From contig JAAMXP010001926.1 of NCBI GenBank assembly GCA_019693395.1, forward strand, positions 1 to 28,171: a DNA stretch of 28,171 nucleotides, read 5' to 3'. Below the pieces are notes generated by a model that worked only from the letters and a program-made list of their open reading frames with translations, was not told the DNA's origin and made no database searches. The translations under genes and the position numbers were made by a program. Numbering within the stretch: the stretch's first letter is position 1; every line of letters begins with the position of its first letter. This DNA is from Ettlia oleoabundans. Taxonomy: Eukaryota > Chlorophyta > Chlorophyceae > Chlamydomonadales. Of this stretch, positions 1 to 10,400 are shown one piece after another.

Positions 1-1426
1 ACCATCACCCCAGTCATGCCCCAAACCCTACACCTCCAGCCATTCTACACACGCACATACACACCCGAGTCGGTGTCAACCAGCAGCTCAGTGAACGACA
101 CATTTGCCTCCAATATGTGCAGCAGCTGGAAGCCCAAGCAGGTGCCGTGGATGGGAAACACGTCGCCTGCAGGTACGCGGGGGTGGGGAGTAGGTGGGCG
201 AGCGCCTTGCGAGGGGTATGGCAGCAGAGTAAGGCGGTAGAGTGACTGCATTGCCACACTATCATGAGCGTGTCCCTTGAATCCGCGCTGTCAAGGGCCG
301 TGCGGCTGACACAGCCCACAGGGCTTCCCCCCTGCTGCACCGCTCTGGGCGCTCCTGGCCCCCCCCTACCCGCGTCGTTGGCCTCCTTGGCCCACTGCCA
401 CAGCTTGCGGGCGGCCAGGACGTAAGGGGAGTCCATCCACAGGTCGGTGAGACCGCCAGGGAAGATAATGCCTGCTGGGGGGACGTGTGATCCACAAGTT
501 ACGGGGCAGAACTAGGTGGAAAGAGTGCAATTGGGGTGGTTTATGGGGGAAGGAGACAGAAGGAAAGCGCATGCATGTCGTTGACGGCAGATTTTCTGCA
601 ACCGCCGGCTGAAGGCAACGCGCATGGTAGGGCCGAGGGATTGAGCAGCCTGTGCCAGCAGCAGTGCGACTTGCCGTTGACGCTCTTGAAGACGCGGTGC
701 AGCTCCTGCTCAGAGGTATAGTACCTGCAGTACAACCGGTTCCACTCATTGGAAGTAGAGGAAGAGGCACGACAACAAAGCTGGACAGGAGATGGAACGG
801 CAGACAGCAGCCGGCGTGAAGGCCAGGCATTGCAAGTGAGCGTGAAGGGTGCTGAGGCTGGCAAGGTGCGACTGGGCTGCGACATTTTCCAAGCCATTGT
901 TAGAGTCCAAAACTTCACGGAAATGAACAAGGAAATGTGGTATTTCCTTGTTCATAGTGGCAACAATGCAAACCATCCCACACAAGCACCCACCTAATGG
1001 GCACAGCACGTGCGCCTGCAGCCTCAATCCACTTCACAAAGCCAGCAGCTACATAGCTACGGCCGGGGCAGTAGTGGCAGGCCTACATGCCGATGGAATA
1101 AGAGGCGGCTTTTCCAAACGGGCACAAGGCAGGGGCGCGGGCAAAATGTACCAGCAAGCACAAGGCGGTTGGCGCCGGGCCCCTTGCGGCGCCGCCAAAC
1201 ACCATTTCCAGTCAGCAGCAGAGCATCGCAGCATTCCATTCCATGCCCACTACCCTACCTGCGCCAATATTCCAATCAGGGGTTTATTATGGGTGGCGGG
1301 CTTCTTCTCCCAGCTCTTGCCGCCGGCTATCACCGTTGCCTGAGAGAGGTCGCGCAGTGCCGCCACAGCGGGAGCTGCAACCAGCGCTAGCGCAAGGATG
1401 ATACAAAGAGCCAGCTTGCCCCTCAT
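1..1426 (-). CDS. GGH: gamma-glutamyl hydrolase (peptidase C26), 5' part, truncated by window start
   Basis: Hydrolyses gamma-glutamyl tails of folate polyglutamates, usually in the vacuole or outside the cell. Exons, in reading order: 1426-1259, 1082-994, 724-675, 471-370, 166-65 (then continuing outside the window). Phases join exactly. Residues 1-23 (MRGKLALCIILALALVAAPA...) form a signal peptide, followed by the family motifs KPLIGILAQ, SYVAAGFVKWIEAAGARAVP, NGIIFPGGLTDL and HGTCLGFQLL. The last contains the nucleophile Cys at about residue 146 of this model. Roughly 170 residues are visible; the family is usually 300-350, so the C-terminal half with the catalytic His lies upstream of position 1. 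The start is the only ATG giving a signal peptide in frame. The intron at 674-472 uses a GC donor (G|GCAAGT); only that junction restores the conserved NGIIFPGG. The second intron contains a perfect hairpin at 923-955. The donor near 65 is less certain. Confidence 0.9.
923..955. repeat. perfect 14-bp inverted repeat (hairpin) inside a GGH intron
   Basis: The arm atgaacaaggaaat (923-936) is followed by the 5-base spacer gtggt and its exact reverse complement (942-955). It lies in the intron between GGH exons 994 and 724. No protein, tRNA or known small RNA is recognised. It could form a strong intronic stem in the pre-mRNA or be a remnant of a small inverted-repeat element. Confidence 0.85.
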
Positions 1427-2678
1427 CGCTGCAAGGTTTGGGCCGCCGGTTCAAATAAATAACGCAAGGTTTAGACCGGCGGGGTGCCCCAACAGCGACC
1501 CCAGCGCAACAAGGAGCAGCTCCACACGAGATGCACTGCGCCGATGAACTGCAGGGCTGGTCACGAAGCGACGGGCTCAGGGCATCAGCCGCACTTTTGA
1601 CGGCATCACGCCAGCTGGCGCCGAGCGTGTTCTGCTATCGACAGCAAGAAATGCGGGGGCCTGCCACATTCCTCGGAGATCTGTGATTGAGTTATGTCAC
1701 GCATGCCCAGAAAAAAACGTGTATGACTGCTGGCCTCCCTCGGGGGGAACAATTCACCCGTGTTCTTCTATCGTTTCTAGGTCTGTAGAGCATGGCTTGT
1801 TGCCCAAGTTCCACCAAACTCATGAACTTAGTTGTGATGTGTGGCCAGTTGTCGGATCTTAACTGCATGTGGCGGGCATGCCCAACTCTTTGTCCCTACG
1901 ACGCGGGGCCTACCATCAGGGCCTCCATCGATACCAGCTTCTCCGCTGCATTTGCTGAGGTTACAGAAGTTCACCTCCAGATACACCTGCAGATTGATAC
2001 TTCGTCTGTTTCAGCTTGAAAGGTGCAATAGGCCAAATGGCTTGATCTGCCCTCCTTTGTTCATATGGCTATGCCTGGGCGGCTCCCAGACGAGGGCCGA
2101 CTGGCGGGCGTGGCTGGGTGAACATTGCTCACAATATGGGACCCATTAAAACATGCTTGGCTGGATGCTTGGTCAGCGACACGCCAACATCGACTATGCA
2201 GATGAACACTGTGGCTCGTGCGGTTACAGGAGGCAGGCCAAGCTGCAGCGGGTTGGCCGACGCCCTGCCGCTCGGGGTAGGCTGCCAAAGTTCCCGATGG
2301 TCCAACGGTGTTTGAGATCATTCCGCAGATGTGATACAATTATCGAGCACAGTGCCGGTACCTTAGCGAGCCTCCCGAGCAGTAATCGCTATCGTCAAAC
2401 TGTAGAGGAGGGAGGGTCGGCTGGCAGGGGAGCGTCTGCCATTAGTGCTATTGCAATGTTTCTAGCGAGGACACACCAAAGGCACGCTGGAACCCGCGAA
2501 AAGTTCTAATCGTGCTGCGTGCTGCGTGCTTTTGGCGGCTGGCTCTTGCATGACATATAAAACGACGTTTGTTTGCGTTATGTACTTCATTTCTGGCCGG
2601 TGATCAACTTGTAACTTCGTTTGAAGCCCCTCTTCGTGCCTGAATGCGATAGCCGGCCTTAGCCAAACCGCCCACAGG
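1427..2678. promoter_or_regulatory. divergent intergenic region between GGH (-) and the GATA-like gene (+)
   Basis: About 1.25 kb must hold the 5' UTRs and promoters of both flanking genes. Open frames here (for example 1792-2019 and 2153-2509, plus) have no recognisable domain, are not flanked by convincing splice sites and have compositions unlike the neighbouring proteins. An AT-rich stretch (tcaaataaataac, about 1449-1462) lies just upstream of the GGH start. No TATA box or operator can be assigned with confidence, and no RNA gene is seen. Confidence 0.5.
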
Positions 2679-3653
2679 ATGGCCAACTTGTTCATCGCTT
2701 TGCTGAACACCGTCACCAGCGACCCACCGCAGCCTCATATTGAATTTGTGCCGGCGCCGGGACAAAGGGCGAGCTCCCCGCTCCGGTAAGTGCTTGCGCG
2801 AGCGGATGTTTGCGGGTTACCGTGCACGCCGGGACTGCAGGTCGCAGAGGAACTGGGTCAATTGAGGTTGACATCTTTGACCCGCATTTCCTACCCGCAG
2901 CAAGCACAAGCGCAAGTCGGCGCAGCCTCACCGCTCCGCCCTGGACTGCGGGTCAGAGGAGCCGTCCCTGAGCTCGACTGACGACCTGGAGGTGGAGAGC
3001 CGGCCCAAGGAGCGCCGGGGCTCGGTCTCACCGCCTGCCGTATCACGCCAGTCGCGGTCGCAGCGCCCCTCCCCTGTCTACCCGCCGGCGCTGCCTGCGG
3101 ACGTGGCGCCGGCGCCTGACCAGATCGCTGCTGTGTTTGACAGCAGCGCGCTGCCGCCCTTCCTGGGGGCTGCACCCGAGGGCGCCTCCAAGTTCTGTGT
3201 GCAGTGTGGCACAAGTGAGCGGGGACATGATGTCCAGTTGGGTGCTGGAATCCAGTCGAAAGCCGTGAGGTTGCATGTGGGTGCTGGGCAACCAGCCAAG
3301 ACTCTGCACCCACCAACCCTGCAGCATTGCCTTGCCTGTGTCCCTCCGTCTGTGCATTCCTATCCCATCATTGAGCTTCGTCACGCCACTGGTTCCCTCT
3401 TCCTTGCAGCTGTGACCCCCATGTGGCGCTCGGTCAATGGCCTTACTTACTGCAATGCGGACGGTAAGTTGCATGCGCTGGCCCGCTTGGTGGATGGCTG
3501 TTTGGCTTATGCTTCAACGGCTAAAGGCACCAACTTTCCCCTTGCCATTCAAGGCTGCATACCCGGTGCACTCCAATATCCCACCCAAGCTGTCCACACT
3601 TGCGTGTCCCTCGTGCAGGCCTGCGACTGAAGCGCAGGCTGGGCCTGCTTTGA
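2679..3653 (+). CDS. small GATA-type zinc-finger protein, fourth zinc ligand replaced by Asp
   Basis: Predicted nuclear DNA-binding protein of 169 residues. Exons: 2679-2785, 2901-3214, 3410-3463, 3619-3653; all introns are GT-AG and phases join exactly. The start is the ATG at 2679 (MANLFIALLNTV...). Residues 36-40 (KHKRK) look like a nuclear localisation signal, followed by a Ser/Pro/Glu-rich region. The finger is at the extreme C-terminus: C135-VQ-C138, 16 residues containing TPMWR, then C155-N-A-D158-G-L-R-L-K-R-R, stopping at LGLL. The family has C-x2-C-x17/18-C-x2-C with CNACGL, so here the last Cys is Asp (codon GAC, directly before a strong GTAAGT donor). TPMWR and GLRLKRR make the GATA relationship clear; whether zinc or DNA binding is retained is unknown. 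It is divergent from GGH and convergent with the exchanger gene. Confidence 0.8.
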
Positions 3654-4494
3654 GGAGGGTGGCTATAGATGTTCAAGTCTTGAAACGCATGCCGTCAACA
3701 GCCTCCCCCAGCAACAACTCACGACCTAAACCCTCTCGAGCTAGTGCGAATGTCACCAAAAGCCATTCGACCACTCCAAATAGCAGCACGTGAGGAGACA
3801 CTTGGCGGCACTGCTGGCTGAAGCCAGCACCAGCTTTTCTTGCCACACCTCTCGTTGATGTGCGATACATGAGCGCCACTTGATCCCACCAATTCACCTG
3901 AGCGTACCAGCGAGCGTACCAGCCAGTGCGATTGATACAGCGCTTACACATCTCGGACTGTACTCCATGCCACCTTTCTAAATGTAGGCGTGCAGCAGTT
4001 ATGACCCGTGCTGCACTCCTTGGGCTGTTCCCTGCTTGCTAACACTTGACATTCTCTCGATCCCCCCGACTCCCCTTGCTTTATGTAGCTATTGTTTGCC
4101 CCTTTGCTTAGTTCAACCCCCTTGATCTGCTTACACATCAACAGATACCAACAATTTTGTAGTGGTATGTGTGCGTCTTCGTTCCCTCTTCTTCTAACCC
4201 TTGGCCCCCAACTCCCCCATTTCGTAACTTATTGTGGCCCGCTATGGCCGTTGTTGCCCAAGCCCGCCCGCATTTTGGCGCGTGTTGACCTGTTTACAGC
4301 TCAACGGTTTCCATACCCTGCAAAGCTGTGCTCAACGGCAGCCTGCAATATCAGGACCAGCACAGGCATGCGAGGTGTCAGGGGCTCTCAATCATGCAAA
4401 TTAGCAGACAGGTCCCAGCAATGTTGCCAATAAGGGCAGGGTGGGTGGGCACACATCGCATGGCCGGCACTGATAACAGGCTTGGAAACTACAG
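3654..4494. other. convergent 3' intergenic region
   Basis: About 840 bases between the stop codons of the GATA-like gene (plus) and the exchanger gene (minus). It holds both 3' UTRs. Short open frames on both strands have no motif and no splice support. A minus-strand TGTAA lies at 4294-4298, and others at about 4131 and 3943. I see no TGTAA for the plus-strand gene and no other feature. Confidence 0.5.
4294..4298 (-). terminator. candidate TGTAA polyadenylation signal of the SOS1-like gene
   Basis: On the minus strand this reads TGTAA, the usual green-algal poly(A) signal, about 200 bases past the TAA stop at 4497-4495. It is assigned by motif and distance only. Confidence 0.45.
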
Positions 4495-7400
4495 TTACCT
4501 GCGACTCTTCACACGGTGCAGTGTCCTGGCCACGGGCGCAACTACCTCTTCCTCCCTAGAAGCTGGCTCAGCAGCTGCAGTCTCTTGCTGCTCAACTTCC
4601 TGTCGGCTATTCACAGCTGCCCGAGACACCACCAAAGGCTCAGGCTCTGTCTGCTGCTGCTGCTGCACGCCCTGCCAGCCTCCAGGAGACGCAAAGGGAC
4701 TGGGAAAGACGCCCGTGCTGTCTACACTGCTGCTAGGCGTGAGCGGACTTCCGTGCTCCTCCAGGCAAACCAGCAGCAGCGCCCCGCTGGCACCTGATAC
4801 AAATCGGCTAGCTGCGGAAAGGGCTGTGGGGCTGCTGGGAGGCCCGCCACCGCTGTTCTGAAGATGCCCCAGCAGCCAAGGCAGCACAGCGGGAGCCACA
4901 ACGTCTGTATGCTGCCCGCTGCCGCCGCCCCCGCTGCCGGCATGTAAGCTGCCATGAACAAGCAGGGCGTGCGTGTGCTGCCGCCAGGCCTGCTTGGGAC
5001 CCAGGCGCAGCAGCTCCGCATCCCGCAGGTGGTGCCTGCATTGTGCAACATTGCAAGCGTGCAACGCGAACTGATGTAGTACACTGCACGGGTGCCGCTT
5101 GTGTTATGTGGAGCTCGTCTTGGCGCTCTTAACAGGTCAGCACAGCCATAGCAAGCAGCTTTGTTCTTGAACCCTTCACCTTTGAAGCCATGCATCCCAG
5201 CACTAGCACCACAGCCACTAAGAACAGGGATGCACCTGATGTCTGCCACGATTCCGCGAGCAAATGCCTGCGCATTGTGCCACAGCTTGTGCCGATCCAT
5301 GCACGCCAGCACCTCGGCGTCAGAAAGCGGCACAAAACCGGCTACAGGCGGCGATGGAGGGGTCTGCAGCACCAATCCGGCTAAGCAGCGCTGCTTTTTG
5401 GTAAGGGTGCGGAAATGGGCATGCAACACGTGGGGGAGGGCACTCTGCTGAGGCACCCTGGCAACAAGGCAGGAGGTGCTGCTGAAAGGGGCTTTTGACA
5501 CAGGAATGGACAGAAGGAGCAGGGAAGTGGCAGCAAACAATGCAGAGCCTACCACGGGCAGGCTGCCTCTCGCCTGCTCCTCTCCAAGTGACGAGTCCCA
5601 TCGCACACGCTGCCTCATGCCTCCCTGCTCCTCACTGCCCCCTCTCTCCACATTCACCTCCCCTGCGGCTGGGGAGTGAGGGTGGTGCAGTGCAGCCTGC
5701 TGCGGCGCCTCCTGCTGCGATATGCCTTGCGTCTCAGCACCTCCGCCCACTGCCAAACCAGTGGCAGCTGCCGTGGCAGCTGCCTTGTGGATGGCACGGC
5801 GCCGGGCGCGGTCGACAGCCAAGCGCTGATACTGTGCCGCAACCTCCGCCAGCACCTCCCCTTTCAGACGCTCAACAATGTACAGCCCAGCAACCCTGCG
5901 GGGAGCAGAGAGTTGCTCCCCAGGCATCATACCTCAGGCTTGTGAGCAAAGGATCAGATTGTGTGTGAAGAGGCATGCTCACTAACGCAGTGGGAGTTTC
6001 TTTACCCATCTTGCTCAATCAACCAGCATTGCAGCTGCCCAAAAGCACATGCGCAAGAGGGAATTGAGTTAAACATAATGATAATGCACCCCTCCACCCA
6101 CCTGAAGAGATCCAGCTCCAGCTGCGCGAAATTGTAGTCCCCCTCTGCCGCCCTCTGCCGGATGCGCCGGATCACAGACTGAGACAAGGGTGGCGGAGAT
6201 GAGCAGGCAGAGGAAATTTAAGCGGGAAGACAACTGACACGATGCATGGGTAATACGGGCAGGCTCACCGCTACTGTGCTGAAGCAAGTATGCAAGGAAT
6301 GAAGATCGCGAATATAAGCTGCTGCTGATCTGCTGCTGCTGCAAACTGCGGGATTGTTGCAGTAGTTGCAGCCTGACCTGCGGGATGTGGAATATCACAG
6401 GCCCCTTGTGCAGCGCGTTGGCCTCGGCCACTGCTGCGCCCGACCCCGGCATGGGCTGCCCCACCAAGGCACCAAGCAGACCAAGCACGCCGCCGCTGCC
6501 CAAGAAATACTCGTGGCACACGCCGCGATGGTCTGCGCTAGGTGTGCAAAAAGCAATGTTGAAATGGGTATGTATGGCATCGGCGAGCATTAAGGTATGG
6601 TGTGGCACTGACCACCTGGCCACCCGCTTGAGCACAAGCAAAGAGCCGAGCTGACAGCAGCGTGTCAAGATCACATGTTGTGGTTATTTAGCCAGCAGAG
6701 TTAGGGTTTCTGCATGCTGAAACAGAGGTAGGGCACCTGTGAAGCTGCTGCGAACGAGCCCGTACACGATGATGTAGAGGCCACAGTCCTTGTGACCGGC
6801 AGCCGAGGAGTCAGGGGCTCTGATCACCTCACCACGACAGTATTCTGCAAAAGATGGATGAGCATTAAGAGAATCAAGCCTGAAGCTGGCACACCCATTG
6901 TGCTCACAAAACTTGCCAGGTCAAACTTTATAAGCCCACGACTTGTGGGGTATACGGTGCACTTCCTTCAGGGGGCTCATGGAGAGCATCTTCTTCATCT
7001 TCATCTTCTTCTTCTTCTTCCCAACAGTTCAACCGCCCTTTTCACCAGGCAGCAACAACTCAACATGCTCACCCAGCAACTGGCCTCTCTCCATCAGCCA
7101 GTCAAACATGGCCTCAGGCACGTGGTGCAGGAAGGGCAGGCCATGCAGCACCTCACGCACTGCAGTGTGTTGGAAGAAAGGCAGCTGAAGTTTGTTTGGA
7201 GTCCACGTGGCACTCAACAGGCATGGTGCGCCATATCAAGTTCACCCGCCCAGATGCAATTCCAGCGCTTGAAACCCACCTGAAGGAGCGCGCCACACAG
7301 GTCCCTGAATCTCCAGCTGGCGCGCTCGACGCTGGATCGGCTCCTGCAGCAGGCAGGGCGGGGCACCCCACCACGCTTGCACTACTGGTGCTAGCCAATT

Positions 7401-10400
7401 GGTGGGCATAACGCAGAAAGAAGATGCCTAATTGTGGAATGGGACAAACAAGACAGGCTGAGACGAAATCGGTCATGTGCTTTTGCAAAGATGAACGGCC
7501 CATTGTCGTGGCAAGCAAGAAGGCAGGCACCCTCCAGGCGCCAGCTAGTCGGCCGTATGAAACCAGCCGCCAGACCTGCATGGCCTGCCGCTCTGCATCA
7601 TTCACGATGCCAGACGCATACAGCTCATCCACAAATGCTGCCTGCTGCCTCAGAATGGCCATGGCCGCCCTGCAGCAGGTCCAGCTGGCATGCAATTGAT
7701 GAGAGGATTGCCTGGATGGTCAGCTCATGCTGACGTGGAGACTGAAAAACTGGGCCTAGAAGCTGGACAATGGCGTGGTGCTTCAAGCCTTCCTGCTGCA
7801 ATTGGACGCTGGTGCCTGTAACAGGGTTGGCTGTGGGTGGCACCTGTAGCTCTGGATGGCCTGGAAGCGCTCTGGTGCCTCAATCTCACGGTCTGCAGCC
7901 CAAGAATAAGTGCGCCTGGAATGAGGTGTGCCACATTCCCTGACTTTCACTTCTAATCGTCAAGTGGCTAGAGCGAGTAGCATCACCAAAGCCACCAAAT
8001 GCACTGTCATGGCAGCACAGCATGCGCAACATGCCTACCAGGACTGTCAGCTCCAGCTTAGCGCAACCTATGCATGCCTATACATCTGCACTGTCTGATA
8101 TGTCCCACAAGAAAGGCTCCTTTCACGTGACGCTGCAGTGGCACGCCCCTTACCGATAATGAACTTGCGCACACGTGCGCTTTCCTCAGCAATCTCCGCC
8201 TGCAGGGATAGCAAAGCAGCACGAAGGGATGGGTGCCTGGTGCTGAGCAGTCACTAGAGGGACAGCAGGCGCCCGCATACCCGTTTGAGCCACAGGCTCT
8301 TTGCTGCCGGCAGACAAACAAGGTTAAAAGGTTCTTATGCAAGCACACAGATGCCCCTCTATTGGTGCCTAGGCCTCGCCCACCTGCAGCTGCCCTGCCT
8401 TCTCCGACTCACGCAGCCACTGCGCCTGCACAGCGGCATGGTGGCAACAACATATGCTCGTTACTAGCCTGCCTCTGTGGATAGCGCTGTAGTAGCTGGC
8501 TGCCTCGGCTGCACGGCGTGTGCTCTACTTCGCAAGGACATAGGCGGAGGGCTGGACCCGTCCAGCTGAGGTGGCACCTGTGGGCTCCAGGTCAGCGCCA
8601 TCCAGTACTCAACTGCCACCTCACACGCCACCAGCATCGTCACGGAAAGCACGCCGCCAATCAACCCTGCAGCGTAACTTGTGGCCACAACCATGGCGTG
8701 GCAGTTGGAAGTGGCTTTGTCAGAAGGACCTAAAACCTCGCCTAGCTGACCTTTTGCCCTCTGGCAAACAGCCCAATACAGTGATATGGAATAGCCAGGG
8801 ACAGTGGCTCCTCGCACCTGAGAACCAGCGCAGGGGCGGCATGAGAAGGAATCGCAGCCCGCGTGGCAGGCGCCCTGTCAATCGCTTGGTGCGGAAGAAG
8901 ACCCAGGCCAGCACCCTGCACACAATCATGCCAGGCGTCTGAGGGCGAGCACCAGGTCCTGCAGACTTAAGCATAGCAAGGTCCCACAGTACAGCCTTCC
9001 TACCTGTCTTTCAAGTGTGCCGTCAGCTGCTACGGGGCCCCACTGCACTTGCCTGACCATGTACTTGCCCACAGCCTCCCCTTCAGCCACAGACCAGATG
9101 TCCTGCACCAGGCGGGCATGACCGAGGTGTGGCATCAGCTCAAAGCACACCTACGGCGATAAGCCTTGTGGGGTTTGCCAAATCTGTGGCAATGCATGTA
9201 TGGTGAAACACGGCAGCTGCTCGGGCTCACCAGGGGCATTTGCGACTGGTCTATCATGTGCTCGCATGCATAGTCCAAGATGCGCAACCCCTGGGCGGAC
9301 AGCAGGCCCTCGCCTCGCTTGGAGTGGAAGTAGCGCTTCAAACCTGAAGGAAAGGGCAGTGGAGATGAAGGACAGGCTGGGGGTGATGGGCGTGCACTCA
9401 ACCAAGCAACTAAGAAACACCATCGACCGTCAACACCAAAGGGTGGCAGCTGTGAGCGGGCTGTTCAGGATACCACAATGCAACGGCCTGGCACTGTAAA
9501 TACACAAGACATGCATGCATGCCACCACCACGACCTGGAGCCCACCTGCCACCAAGCGCATGCGAGCTTCTGCCAGCACTTCCTCCGACCACTGCCCAGT
9601 GCCAGCCCCCTGGCCATCTGCCGCTCCGCCCGCCTCCCCGTCCGCCGATGCTAGATCCCTTGATGCAGCTACACTTGGGCTAACTGGCTGCTTCTGCTGC
9701 ACCTCAAGTTGCTCAGCAATGCCGGTGAGAGGCGTGCTCATGCTACGGCGCAGCAGCATAGCACCCGCGTGCCATGGCTTCAAGCCAGGTGAGGAGGCAA
9801 ACCCAGCTGCCACCGCAACGCCGGCGCCCGCTGCAGGTCGCAGGACGGCAGCAGAGGCTGCGTGGTGCGGCATGACGGGAACCGCCATCGAGTAGCTTCT
9901 GCCCAGATCCCTGCCAACTACCGTAGCATCATGTGCGGTTGGTGTCAGGGGCAGGTGCTGGGGCTGGCGCTGGCCAGACAGCTCGCCTTGTGGGGGAAGC
10001 TCCGCTGGTGGGGACTCGGCATCAGCATCTTCGTCCAGCTCCATCCCAGTATCCAAAGCCTCTGCTGCCTCTGCAACCTCATCAGCTGCAGACAGCCCAT
10101 CGTTGCCCCCAAGCCTGGCGAATTGGCTGCCACCAGGGGCATCTAGCAGAGGCAGGGGTGGCTGCTCAACTTCCGTCTGTCCTGGTTGGTGGGCATCAGC
10201 GTGGGCTCCGCTTGAGCTGCTGCTGACGCTGGGACTACCAGCAGAGGTGGGGGTGCTGCCAGCATCGCTGGTGTAAGCACTCCGCAGGTGCTGTCGAGTG
10301 CCTGTCTGCAAGCTTAATGACGCCGGCGGTTGGCTAGGTGACGTTCCACTGGAAGCGCCTGCCTGCTGCCGCTGGCTGCGCGAGGGCACCATGGGGCGTC

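Noticed and set aside
2153..2509. Plus-strand 118-residue open frame upstream of the GATA-like gene
   Set aside because: No recognisable domain and no splice sites joining it to the ATG at 2679, which already gives a phase-consistent complete protein.
4651..4675. CTG/CAG microsatellite
   Set aside because: It is simply the Gln-run codons in the C-terminal tail of the SOS1-like protein.
4722..5930. Minus-strand 402-residue continuous open frame as a separate gene
   Set aside because: Its first part is exon 33 of the SOS1-like gene entered by a canonical acceptor; the later part leaves the frame of exon 35 and has no motif. The spliced model restores a single frame to the stop at 4495.
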